Shown here in pieces: positions 27,477 through 35,023 of a stretch of DNA of 64,000 bases; the first letter of the stretch is position 1, and every line of letters begins with the position of its first letter. The translations under genes and the position numbers were made by a program. Source of the stretch: JAFGUB01 sp050305515 (GTDB taxonomy: Bacteria; Campylobacterota; Campylobacteria; Campylobacterales; Sulfurimonadaceae); NCBI GenBank assembly GCA_050305515.1, contig JBNLFL010000013.1, positions 28,805-92,804 on the forward strand, in the 5' to 3' direction. The notes under the pieces are model-generated. The model was given only the letters and a program-made list of their open reading frames with translations. It was not told where the DNA came from and searched no databases.

Positions 27477-28658
27477 ATGAAAGATCAGTTTTTAAAAATA
27501 CTGGCATTGTGTTTGGTGTATTTCCTCAATGGATGCGGTTCGGATTCATCTTCTGCTTCTAATGACACTACACCCCTTTACCGCTGCAATAAATCTGAAA
27601 ACAATTCATCAATAGTCAAGCCTAGCGGTGTCTATACAAGCGTCATAACCGCTGGTGCAGTTGAAAACACACATATGCAAGGCGGTTTGGTTCGGGTGCG
27701 CTGGGCTGAGCTGGAACCGACCCCGGATCATTATGATTTTACTGCTATAGAAGAGAGATTGGCTTTATTGCCAGAGGGCAAATTATGGACATTGGCAATT
27801 CATGGAGGATGGAGTTCTCTTGATAGAAGCGATCCTGATTTATACGATACTAACGGAAAAGCACTACTAGATTTTGAAATGTCACCGGCATGGCTTGAAT
27901 CAACCTATGGCATTGGTACGTTTTCAATGGAGTTTCGTGGTGTTAGCGTTACTATGCCCAAGTACTGGGACAGTGTTGTACAGCAGCGTTTATCAACGAT
28001 GTTAAATGCGGTAGCCACGCACTATAAAAACGATGCTCGCTTAATGTTGGTCTATGTACCTCAAATGACCAGCAATGGCCTTGAAGGACACTTCAACGGT
28101 GTGCCTTACGAAACCCTTATTGCCGCCGCAGGTATTGATCCATCTCAAAACAACGCAGAGCAAGCGTTTGAAGATATTTGGGTGGATGCCGCGCTTGAGG
28201 CTTCTCAAAGTACAGCAGATGCGTTTGACAATAAAGCAATTGCATTTGAAGTTCATGAAGTTATTGGCCGAACCTCCATACCTATACGCATTATGTATGG
28301 ACTGCTAGAGCCTGCTTTTGAATCACGTGCGGGCGTTGGGATGTGGTGGATTTCAGGAGGAGATACCTATCAGCCCGATTTAGTAGCCGCACTTGCTGAA
28401 TACCCAGGTGATCTGTATGGACAAGTTATCAGCGACTCTTCACGAAGTGATCGTTTTGCCAATAATGATTATGGCGAAGTGTTTACGCAAGCAAAGGATT
28501 TATGTATGCGCTACATAGAGCCTTGGAATTACGAATTTGAAAACAATACTCATAACGATTTGATGGATGATTTTAATACGTACGCTACAGATTATTTTGA
28601 ATCACAAACAAAAAAAAGAGCTACTGTAATACCTTCATTATTCATTGAATTGTTGTAA
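27477..28658 (+). CDS. Lipoprotein with TIM-barrel glycoside-hydrolase-like domain
   Basis: The 393-residue protein has a lipoprotein signal with lipobox near LNGC (residue 20) and a Ser-rich linker. The body has GGLVRVRWAELEPTPDHYDF, a pattern seen at the second strand of GH5/GH42-type barrels, WTLAIHGGW, VYVPQM and IAFEVHEV where a catalytic Glu could sit. The family was not pinned down. The C-terminus VIPSLFIELL recalls the hydrophobic tails of two other exported proteins here. It is the first of three plus-strand genes that interrupt the minus-strand cassette run, and no TTACATGTAA lies inside it. Confidence 0.6.
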   Translation: MKDQFLKILALCLVYFLNGCGSDSSSASNDTTPLYRCNKSENNSSIVKPSGVYTSVITAGAVENTHMQGGLVRVRWAELEPTPDHYDFTAIEERLALLPEGKLWTLAIHGGWSSLDRSDPDLYDTNGKALLDFEMSPAWLESTYGIGTFSMEFRGVSVTMPKYWDSVVQQRLSTMLNAVATHYKNDARLMLVYVPQMTSNGLEGHFNGVPYETLIAAAGIDPSQNNAEQAFEDIWVDAALEASQSTADAFDNKAIAFEVHEVIGRTSIPIRIMYGLLEPAFESRAGVGMWWISGGDTYQPDLVAALAEYPGDLYGQVISDSSRSDRFANNDYGEVFTQAKDLCMRYIEPWNYEFENNTHNDLMDDFNTYATDYFESQTKKRATVIPSLFIELL

Positions 28659-28818
28659 TTTATACTTGCGCAGCCGTTAGCTTGGTAAGTGGCTGTGCCA
28701 GTGTTTTAAAGATGTAGCCCTGTGATGCTAGCGCAATAGTTTATTATAGCAATCCTGGAATAGTTTTGCAGTTTCAAAAACCCTATAATCTCCTCACAAA
28801 GATTTTGAAAGCGAGCAG

Positions 28819-29670
28819 ATGAAAAAAGCACTAGAACACGCTGATACATTGCCTCAAAAAGAGAACTATATTCAGAGTGTCTATAAGGTCATTTTTTATA
28901 TTGAGCAAAACTATGGTTATGAACTAACTTTGGAAGAGCTTGCAAGTGTTGCCGGATTTTCAAAGTACCATTTTCACCGGATATTTAAATCCATCACTGG
29001 TGAGACTTTGAGTGATTACATCAGAAGGGTTAGGCTATCTAGTACGACGTTAAAGCTTAAAACCAATCAAAAGATCACCCACATTGCCATGAATAGCGGA
29101 TACGAAACCAATGCCTCGTTTTCAAAAGCCTTTAAAAAGCATTTTGGGGTAACGCCAAAAGCGTTTTCAAAAAATGCCAAAACAAAAAAAGGAAAGAACG
29201 TGTTGGAACCGGAAATTATTGAAATAAAAGATATTGAACTTCTCTATGTCAGAGCAACCGGAGCGTACCACCAATCTGTAGAGGAGTCATGGAACAAGAT
29301 TATTGAATTTGCTTCTAAAAAGAACCTCTTTGGAAAAATCAAAGCACGCTATGGAATTGCGCATGATAATCCCAATGTTATAGAGAGTGACAAAATCCGC
29401 TATGACGCCTGCATTGAAACGGATAATGTCGAGGTTGAAGCTGATGGTGATATTGCATCAAAAATCATCACGGGCGGAAGGTATGCAAAATTTTTGCATC
29501 GTGGCAATTATGAAGATTTGGGCAAGGCACACGAAGCAGTGTCAAACTGGATTATAGACAGCGCGGTTGTGCTTAGAGACACGCCTGTTTTTCATAAATA
29601 TTTAGATCTGGACCCAAGGGGAATGGAACCTGAGTTGTTGCAAACTGAAATTTATGTGCCTGTTTATTAA
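28819..29670 (+). CDS. AraC-family regulator with GyrI-like effector domain
   Basis: In this 283-residue protein the N-terminal 110 residues hold two AraC helix-turn-helix motifs (LTLEELASVAGFSKYHFHRIFK; ITHIAMNSGYETNASFSKAFKKHFG read as adjoining segments). Residues 125-283 match the GyrI-like/SOUL ligand-binding domain (IELLYVRATGAY, GGRYAKFLHRGNYEDLG, EIYVPVY). Such Rob-like regulators sense small toxic molecules. The methyltransferase gene 11 bases downstream is probably co-transcribed. Confidence 0.88.
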   Translation: MKKALEHADTLPQKENYIQSVYKVIFYIEQNYGYELTLEELASVAGFSKYHFHRIFKSITGETLSDYIRRVRLSSTTLKLKTNQKITHIAMNSGYETNASFSKAFKKHFGVTPKAFSKNAKTKKGKNVLEPEIIEIKDIELLYVRATGAYHQSVEESWNKIIEFASKKNLFGKIKARYGIAHDNPNVIESDKIRYDACIETDNVEVEADGDIASKIITGGRYAKFLHRGNYEDLGKAHEAVSNWIIDSAVVLRDTPVFHKYLDLDPRGMEPELLQTEIYVPVY

Positions 29671-29681
29671 GTGAGCAGATA

Positions 29682-30581
29682 ATGCAAAAAAAGAGAAATT
29701 CTCATACTGCATCTGTTGAAAATGTTTCCGACACCGCTTTTTGGGTGGCATCATTTAGAGCGGCTGAGAGCAAAAGAGAAGATGCACTATTTCAAGACCC
29801 ACTTGCTGAAATATTGGTTGCCAATCACGGAGAAAAAATCTCTCATTCCATGCGCTCCGTTGCCAGATCTACTTCTTGGTCTGTGGTGATGCGCACACGC
29901 TTGATTGATGAGATTATTTTGCGGTATGTAAAACAGGGCTATACAACACTCATCAATCTTGGAGCGGGTCTGGATGCCAGAGCGTATCGGCTTGCACTCC
30001 CAGAGGATTTTCACTGGATAGAGATAGACTTTGCTGAAGTGATTGAATATAAAAATCAAAAGCTTCAAGAACAAAAGCCAAAATGCAAACTCGAACGCAT
30101 CGCATGTGATCTCTCCAATCACGATAAAAGAAAAACACTATTTAAAGAGCTCAACGCCCGCATTGGCCCTGCTCTTGTTTTGTGCGAGGGCGTGATTATG
30201 TATCTTGATGAAGAAGCCGTGGGCAGTTTGGCGCAAGATATCAAAGAACAATCCAATTTCAAATTATGGATTGCCGATTATTACTCTGTTGAGATTTACA
30301 AAATATACCAATCATCAAAGTTTACAAATCTACTGAGCAACGCCCCTTTTTTATTTTATCCATCCGACTGGTTCGCTTTTTTTAAAGAGCATGGCTGGAT
30401 ACAAAAAGAGATTTTGTATCTTTATGACATTGCCAAAGCGCATAAGCGTTCTTTCCCTTTGCCGTGGTGGGCACTGCCCATGAAATTTCTTGTCGGTGAG
30501 AAAAGAATGATGAAAAAGATAAGAAAATATACGGCATTTGTCGTGTTTGAGAAACATCGTTTTATTGGACAGGAATCGTAA
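29682..30581 (+). CDS. SAM-dependent methyltransferase, leucine-carboxyl-methyltransferase family
   Basis: The 299-residue protein has an N-terminal VSDTAFWVASFRAAESKRED, the SAM-binding loop TLINLGAGLDARAYRL, acidic motif WIEIDFAEVIEYK and VLCEGVIMYLDEEAV, matching the PPM1/TcmP-like family. The substrate is unknown. It lies in the same operon as the AraC/GyrI regulator. Its last 20 bases overlap the convergent chitosanase gene, suggesting a recombination junction at the boundary. Confidence 0.82.
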   Translation: MQKKRNSHTASVENVSDTAFWVASFRAAESKREDALFQDPLAEILVANHGEKISHSMRSVARSTSWSVVMRTRLIDEIILRYVKQGYTTLINLGAGLDARAYRLALPEDFHWIEIDFAEVIEYKNQKLQEQKPKCKLERIACDLSNHDKRKTLFKELNARIGPALVLCEGVIMYLDEEAVGSLAQDIKEQSNFKLWIADYYSVEIYKIYQSSKFTNLLSNAPFLFYPSDWFAFFKEHGWIQKEILYLYDIAKAHKRSFPLPWWALPMKFLVGEKRMMKKIRKYTAFVVFEKHRFIGQES

Positions 30582-31392
30582 AGGTATCGCCCCAGGGATC
30601 GATTACAACGGGAGGCGTTAAAAGGAAATTGCCGTTGCCATAAAGCTCCATGAGTGTATCGACCCGTCCTACTGACTCTGACCATTCGTCTTTGGTATCG
30701 GGATTGTCGGGATTTAGTAAAACAGACCGGCGAATACTCATAAATTCCTGTAGCCATACCTTTTCGTCAACACCATTTTTGGGTGTTCCTCCTACACTGG
30801 TACTTGTCCGCTCTATTATTGCTAGAAGCCCGTCGGGGTCATCACCTTCGCCATGCTGAATAATGGCGTCAAAAAGGTTTAGCATTGTCAGCGGCAATGA
30901 AACGCCAAGCGTTTTGGCAAGTGCGATGGCCGGGACATAGTAATATTCATCGGCAACATCGTCCTGCACATTTCTAAAAACCGGATCATTCGCACTTTCA
31001 TGCCAGATATCTTCCAACCCTTCGAGGCCTGTTACCGAACCGTCTTCATTTTTAGCCAACGTTTCGAGTCGTGGCAGGTAGGGTGCCAATGCATTATTGG
31101 GTTCTAGTGCCGTGTACCTTCTAACGACTTCGAGCATATCACCCGTAGCAGAAGTAAACCCGGCCCGACCGGCAGTTATTCCCCGCCCGTCAAAAAGAAC
31201 TTCAGCATAGCCATACTGAATGACCGGCGTATTGTTCTCAAATACGCTAATGATCTGATCTGCAATTGTTCGCTGCTCAGCACTGAAAATAGTTACTGTC
31301 TCCGTGTTTGTTTCAACGCCGCTGCTGCTCGAACCACCCCCGCAACCGCACAACATAAACAGTAAACTCACACTTAAGATTAAATATTTCAT
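30562..31392 (-). CDS. GH46-type chitosanase lipoprotein
   Basis: The 276-residue protein has a signal with lipobox LCGC (near residue 16) and a Ser-rich linker. Residues 40-270 follow glycoside hydrolase family 46: VFENNT would hold the catalytic acid Glu, QYGYAEVLFDGRGITAG the catalytic Asp, then GFTSATGDMLEVV and DAIIQHGEGDDPDGLLAII. It should cut chitosan outside the inner membrane. The start lies directly after a truncated attC left arm (GCTTAACAAGG), whose AAGG serves as ribosome site, so the gene was joined to the cassette array by deletion or recombination. Confidence 0.85.
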   Translation of the reverse strand: MKYLILSVSLLFMLCGCGGGSSSSGVETNTETVTIFSAEQRTIADQIISVFENNTPVIQYGYAEVLFDGRGITAGRAGFTSATGDMLEVVRRYTALEPNNALAPYLPRLETLAKNEDGSVTGLEGLEDIWHESANDPVFRNVQDDVADEYYYVPAIALAKTLGVSLPLTMLNLFDAIIQHGEGDDPDGLLAIIERTSTSVGGTPKNGVDEKVWLQEFMSIRRSVLLNPDNPDTKDEWSESVGRVDTLMELYGNGNFLLTPPVVIDPWGDTFTIPVQ

Positions 31393-31410
31393 TTTTTATA
31401 CCTTGTTAAG
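31393..31410 (-). repeat. Truncated attC left arm at cassette/chitosanase junction
   Basis: The reverse strand reads ATGCTTAACAAGG: a perfect RYYYAAC core (GCTTAAC) and the start of a typical attC arm, overlapping the stop codon of the 102-residue gene. The rest of the site is missing and the chitosanase start follows within 10 bases. Confidence 0.5.
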
Positions 31411-31714
31411 CATTGATATCTTCCCAATGTTTTAATGCCCTCTGTAACTGCTTCTTGTTTATGAACTCCAGATTTGTTTCACACCATTTCAGAAAATTGT
31501 AGACGAAAGCCTTTTGCTCTGCGTTACACAAATATTTGAAGTTCATGTAGCTATTTTCTTTATCTTTAACACGACCATATCTTGGCACATACTCCATCAA
31601 ATCAATCCTCTTTTTGATCCACATTACATCAGGGTTATTTTGAATATACTCATTTGAGGTCATCGTTTTGGATGTTAAAGAAAATACTTGTGCTAGTTCT
31701 TTTTCTAAATTCAT
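31406..31714 (-). CDS. Unknown small soluble cassette protein
   Basis: The 102-residue protein is charged and helical with no signal peptide or membrane segment; the middle reads DLMEYVPRYGRVKDKENSYMN. No family was recognised. ATG 31714 starts 10 bases after the crossover core GTCAGGC of the preceding attC and its stop lies in the core of the next, truncated one, which defines it as a single-gene integron cassette. Confidence 0.6.
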   Translation of the reverse strand: MNLEKELAQVFSLTSKTMTSNEYIQNNPDVMWIKKRIDLMEYVPRYGRVKDKENSYMNFKYLCNAEQKAFVYNFLKWCETNLEFINKKQLQRALKHWEDINA

Positions 31715-31723
31715 TACATTTTT

Positions 31724-31795
31724 GCCTGACGTTTGGAATATGCAGTCAAAAAGCCGCTTTCGAGTTTTTGATTATTCTCCTTTGGATTGTTAAAT
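31724..31795 (-). repeat. Integron attC-like site after the 263-residue gene
   Basis: On the reverse strand it runs from ATTTAAC (exact RYYYAAC) to GTCAGGC (one change from GTTRRRY), with CAAAC before the crossover. The arms pair through TCAAAAA/TTTTTGA and GGA.ATA/TATTCC. It also resembles a terminator hairpin. Confidence 0.7.
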
Positions 31796-31798
31796 ACT

Positions 31799-32590
31799 TT
31801 AGCACGGCAGCACATTGAAAGCACTCCCTATGGCATTCGCCAAAGTATTGATAAGCTCAGTCGTGACTTTGGCCTTATTGAAAACGATATCGCAAAGAAT
31901 GGCAAAAATTACCAAGAGATAGACTAAATAGCCAAAGCCGGTGTAATTGTTGTAGAGGATTGTATAAAACCAGTTTTGTTCGAAGAGGTAAAAGTATGAG
32001 CTTATAGCAGTCGATAAAAGTAATAATGCTCCGGGAAGAAACAGATGCTCGGTGGCTTTTGGCTTCAAAAAAGAGACTATGAACAGCATAATAAATACGA
32101 GAGAGTTTATCCCTAAAAATATTCTGACATCCATTGTCAGCTTCTCGACAATCTCCATGTATTTTGCCTGAGTGAAATCAACCAGTTTTTCTTTGGCTTT
32201 TTCCGCAGTAGCAATTTCAAATTGGATGTAATCCGTTAAACGTTTTTCCCACTTTTTTCGGCATTCGCAATCCAGATTGCGGATTTTTGCAAGCTGTTCA
32301 GCCATCATGGCCGGAACTTCGTTTTTCAACATCAGCCTGTAAGCCGTAAGTTTTTCATCCGTTTTTTGATTTAGTGCTGTGGCTTTACTGCCTATAAACT
32401 TTTCCAATGTCTGCGATTGCGGCCATTGTATGGCATCGATTTTTTCATTGACTTCGTTCTTAAGCTTCCACTCGATAAAGCCTTTTGCTGACGTTTCAAC
32501 AGTATGAGGGTCTGAAAATGTCAATATGAACAGAGGAAAAAAAAGTATGATGCCAATTAGTCCAAAAGCACGAAACAGATTTTTTTTCAA
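31799..32590 (-). CDS. Unknown multi-helix membrane protein, cassette gene
   Basis: The 263-residue protein has a TTG start at 32590 with AAAGGAAG upstream. One N-terminal membrane helix (about 8-26) is followed by a long charged helical region (30-150) containing CECRKKWEKR, then three to four membrane helices (about 158-245), ending in Cys. The charged segment probably forms a coiled coil outside the inner membrane. No family recognised. It is flanked by attC-like sites on both sides. Confidence 0.6.
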   Translation of the reverse strand: MKKNLFRAFGLIGIILFFPLFILTFSDPHTVETSAKGFIEWKLKNEVNEKIDAIQWPQSQTLEKFIGSKATALNQKTDEKLTAYRLMLKNEVPAMMAEQLAKIRNLDCECRKKWEKRLTDYIQFEIATAEKAKEKLVDFTQAKYMEIVEKLTMDVRIFLGINSLVFIMLFIVSFLKPKATEHLFLPGALLLLSTAISSYFYLFEQNWFYTILYNNYTGFGYLVYLLVIFAILCDIVFNKAKVTTELINTLANAIGSAFNVLPC

Positions 32591-32606
32591 AAAACTTCCT
32601 TTGCGT

Positions 32607-32645
32607 GTTTAACGTTTAAGTTGATTAATAAATGTCTTGTTAGGA
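32607..32645 (-). repeat. Short attC-like site between cassettes
   Basis: On the reverse strand it runs from TCCTAAC to GTTAAAC with CTTAAAC before the G/TT point. Only 39 bases long, so most of the central hairpin is gone. It may be a deletion derivative and poorly active. Confidence 0.5.
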
Positions 32646-32647
32646 GT

Positions 32648-32995
32648 TTACAAGTCACTGGCACTCGCTTGGAAACTTGCATGATAGATATCTTCTGGGG
32701 ATTCTGTTTCACCATAACCTTTAGGATTTCTTTTCTGATTTGTATCCTTTTTGATTTTCACAAAAAAAGTAAATAGCAATATTTTTAATAATATGTTCTT
32801 GTTGTTTAAGCTAACAGGTTCATCTTCATTTATAAACATGGAGATAAGTATTGCTCCGACAAGAGGTAAAACCCAAATCAAAATTGTTTGTGCAACTTTT
32901 TGAGGTTTTTCAGTAAGTTCTGATATTGACAATCTATACGTTGTAATAATGTTAAGAACCAAAAGATATATTACTGCTAAAACTACATAGACCAA
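32648..32995 (-). CDS. Small membrane protein, cassette gene
   Basis: The 115-residue protein has a TTG start at 32995, using AGGGG from the attC core as ribosome site. Two membrane helices (about 3-20 and 33-55) are followed by a charged soluble tail ending ASFQASASDL. The two-helix plus hydrophilic tail plan is like the cassette protein at 23761-24084 (PLDc_N-like). Function unknown. Confidence 0.55.
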   Translation of the reverse strand: MVYVVLAVIYLLVLNIITTYRLSISELTEKPQKVAQTILIWVLPLVGAILISMFINEDEPVSLNNKNILLKILLFTFFVKIKKDTNQKRNPKGYGETESPEDIYHASFQASASDL

Positions 32996-33001
32996 AATGA
33001 C

Positions 33002-33072
33002 CCCTAACGTTTAAAATGAGCAATAAAAAAGCCGCTTGCGGGTTTTTTATTGGCCTCTTTCGATTTTTAGAT
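33002..33072 (-). repeat. Integron attC-like site with strong hairpin
   Basis: On the reverse strand it ends CATTTTAAACGTTAGGG; the left core is degenerate (ATCTAAA). CAATAAAAAA pairs with TTTTTTATTG around CCCGCAAGCGG, a stem that would also stop transcription. Its right end is almost identical to the half site upstream of the LysE gene at 49087. Confidence 0.65.
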
Positions 33073-33073
33073 A

Positions 33074-33322
33074 TTACGCTGTGATAAATCCATTTATCCA
33101 TTGATCTTTCCCTAATTCATATTCCTGAAGATAAAAACCACTTATATAGTCTTCAGTCGAAGGATCAATCAGATTTGAAAATTCTGAAAAGCCTGCTTGG
33201 TCTTTTAATCGTTCGATTGCTGCAATGGCTTCTTCTTTTGAACGATAAATACCTATAGTTTTGATGTCTTCACTTTTATCTGGTAAGACATGTAAGTGCT
33301 CTAGTAAAAAGACTGTCTGCAT
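33074..33322 (-). CDS. Small conserved soluble protein (possibly DUF7336-like), cassette gene
   Basis: The 82-residue protein begins MQTVFLLEHLHVL and contains IGIYRSKEEAIAAIERLKDQAGF and a C-terminal DQWINGFITA, a pattern I associate with small DUF7336-type proteins; the label is from memory. No function is known. ATG 33322 follows the junction AATAG/TTAGGCG at the end of repeat R3, so it is the first cassette of that run. Confidence 0.6.
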   Translation of the reverse strand: MQTVFLLEHLHVLPDKSEDIKTIGIYRSKEEAIAAIERLKDQAGFSEFSNLIDPSTEDYISGFYLQEYELGKDQWINGFITA

Positions 33323-33335
33323 TTGTTCGCCTAAC

Positions 33336-33475
33336 TATTTATTGATTCCCACAATATGCCTTGCTAACGGAAATTATCACTCAAAATTTCACAAAATGAC
33401 ATATTTTCATAGATTTTACGCTGTTTTTCTTGAAATTATCTTCATTTTTATGAAAGAAAGAGGAGCGGCAGTGCT
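33336..33475 (-). repeat. Repeat R, copy 3, with two internal deletions
   Basis: Aligned with R2 (35997-36345) it keeps the G/TT end (ATCAATAAATAG then TTAGGC, an exact GTTRRRY) and the central ~80 bases. It lacks one block of about 45 bases and another of about 90 bases that holds the palindromes. After the second gap it resumes at the GAAAGAAAG..GGAGCGGC segment and then ends. Confidence 0.65.
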
Positions 33476-33516
33476 ATTGATAGTGCGCTTACATGTAGAA
33501 CCCTTTACATGTAACA

Positions 33517-33665
33517 CTAATACTTACGGATTTTAAAAACCTCTATGCGTTCTCCCTGCGGGCTTTGTTCGCTGTAGGGGTTGATGTATTTCCACACGAC
33601 ATTGCCGTTAGCGTCCACTTCAATAAACGTGCCTTCGGCACCGCTGCAAAGGAAATGAGGACAGC
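33517..33665 (-). pseudogene. 3' remnant of arylsulfotransferase-like gene
   Basis: The reverse strand reads CSGAEGTFIEVDANGNVVWK then YINPYSEQSPQGERIEVFK and a stop at 33517. This resembles the last beta-propeller blade of arylsulfotransferase-type (ASST) proteins. No start or upstream part is present. Balanced base composition and nearby TTACATGTAA copies (33505, 33732) mark it as resident chromosome, stranded between cassettes. Confidence 0.55.
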
Positions 33666-33689
33666 CTCCATTTACGCATTTGCGACAAC

Positions 33690-33873
33690 GCAGGCGGCAT
33701 AGACCAGCGCTTTCTGGAGCGGATTTTCGAGTTACATGTAAGCGGAAAAAAAGAGTCCGGCGGCAGCGGGATTGGCCTTTACATGGTCAAGATGATTGCC
33801 GACAAATACGGCGTTGAGATTGATGTCGCCAACAAAAACGAGGCGCCTGCTTTACTTTTGTGATGCCTGATTA
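33690..33873 (+). pseudogene. 3' remnant of a histidine kinase gene, frameshifted
   Basis: The plus strand reads DQRFLERIFELHVSGKKE then SGGSGIGLYMVKMIADKYG, a clear HATPase G box. A frameshift near 33843 (GAGGCGCC) breaks it; the other frame continues ACFTFVMP and stop, a normal kinase end. No N-terminal part exists nearby. TTACATGTAA at 33732 lies inside it. It is a decayed resident gene between cassette runs. Confidence 0.7.
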
Positions 33874-33945
33874 ACGTTACATGTAAACTTTTATAGGCAT
33901 GTTCAACAGGGTGATTTATTGGCTTCGCTGATTTGTGAGAATGAC

Positions 33946-34419
33946 CTAGACTTTCTTTCTCGATACTACTCTATAGGGTAAGTAACCCATTTTTTCCCAA
34001 CTTGCTTCCGCTTCAAAATTCCCAACCAAATAGTGCAAATCAATATACTCGATATCTTTTGATTTGAACCATTTTTCGATGCTTTTCACCAGTTCTGATG
34101 CTATGCCTTGTTTTCTGTATTTTTCATCGACCCAACACAGGTTGATTTGGCCAATGGACTTAATAGATGAAGCTTCTAAAAAAGGTTTTGTAAGGGCACC
34201 ATAGATAAAGCCTTTCTGGATTCCTTCTTCTTCAAAAATATAGATTTGTCCTTCGCTATTTTTAATGGCATCAACAAAGAAGGCTTCATGAACTTTGTCA
34301 TAGTCAGGCTCCAAGTTATTTATGTACGGGTCACCAGTAGAAGTTTGTGTATGGCTGATAAGAGATTCCAGCCATCTTAGCAGTAAAGGAATATCTTTTT
34401 TTGTTGCTTCTCTTATCAT
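33946..34419 (-). CDS. GNAT-family N-acetyltransferase, cassette gene
   Basis: The 157-residue protein shows the GNAT acetyl-CoA loop in WVDEKYRKQGIASELV (R-x-x-G-x-A) near residue 105, the preceding strand IGQINLCWVD, and the C-terminal EKMGYLPYRVV. The substrate is unknown. It starts 14 bases after the attC at 34433-34501. No attC was found after its stop at 33946, where decayed resident DNA begins, so the end of this run is probably deleted. Confidence 0.82.
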   Translation of the reverse strand: MIREATKKDIPLLLRWLESLISHTQTSTGDPYINNLEPDYDKVHEAFFVDAIKNSEGQIYIFEEEGIQKGFIYGALTKPFLEASSIKSIGQINLCWVDEKYRKQGIASELVKSIEKWFKSKDIEYIDLHYLVGNFEAEASWEKMGYLPYRVVSRKKV

Positions 34420-34432
34420 TTTTGTCTTTTAA

Positions 34433-34501
34433 TCCTAACGTTTGACTTGAGAAATATTTGAGCCGCAGGGTCAAATATTTCTCTCCAATGATTTGTTATG
34501 T
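34433..34501 (-). repeat. Integron attC-like site before the GNAT gene
   Basis: On the reverse strand it runs from ACATAAC to GTTAGGA with GTCAAAC before the crossover. GAGAAATATTTGA and TCAAATATTTCTC form a perfect 13-base stem around CCCTGCGGC. The stop codon of the upstream gene abuts the left core. Confidence 0.75.
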
Positions 34502-34975
34502 TTAGTTTCTGTAAAACTCTTCTGTCTTATCTGAAGCTACACCTATCCCAACAAATTTTCCTTTGGAAAAATCCATATTTTCTTCATTAATTAGACTATT
34601 ATCTATAACAAGTGCTATATTAATTGGTAAATCAATAATATCTTTTTTAATATAATTACCTATAAATCTACCACCAATAACTAAATATGAAATTTTATTG
34701 TTATCAACTATAATTGGTTTAGATAATTCACATAATAAATATTGACTAGTTGCTTCTTGGCTATGTAGTTCTTTTATGTATCTAACTAAATAAAGATTTT
34801 TATCTTTTAATTCTGAATTCCCTTCATTAAAATCAGGTTTAACTAAAATAATCATACTTTTCCTTTTTGTATAATTTTTAGTATCTAAACTTTCATTACT
34901 ATTAGCAAAAGAATAACTTACTAATCCTAGCAATAACAAAAATAAAATTGACAATCTATAAATTAAATTCATCAT
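34502..34975 (-). CDS. Unknown exported small protein, cassette gene
   Basis: The 157-residue protein starts at ATG 34975 after GAGGAATAAAA; a longer in-frame start at 35014 would begin inside a GGGGACAGTCCCC palindrome and is rejected. A signal peptide (about 1-24, ending SYSFA) is followed by a small alpha/beta domain (IILVKPDF, YLVIGGRFIGNY, INIALVIDN). No family recognised. AT-rich, ends at an attC. Confidence 0.55.
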   Translation of the reverse strand: MMNLIYRLSILFLLLLGLVSYSFANSNESLDTKNYTKRKSMIILVKPDFNEGNSELKDKNLYLVRYIKELHSQEATSQYLLCELSKPIIVDNNKISYLVIGGRFIGNYIKKDIIDLPINIALVIDNSLINEENMDFSKGKFVGIGVASDKTEEFYRN

Positions 34976-34999
34976 TTTTATTCCTCTGATTTGGAAAAA

Positions 35000-35012
35000 G
35001 GGGACTGTCCCC
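35000..35012. repeat. GGGGACTGTCCCC palindrome
   Basis: A perfect inverted repeat with a one-base centre, flanked by AAAAAGG/CCATTTT, lying between two cassette genes where an attC would be expected. Similar short elements are scattered in many bacterial genomes and are often linked to REP-associated transposases. Only one copy was seen here. Confidence 0.5.
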
Positions 35013-35023
35013 ATTTTCTTCTT

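Noticed and set aside
33002..33072. Plain rho-independent terminator
   Set aside because: It can act as one, but its core ends and shared right arm with other sites fit attC better.
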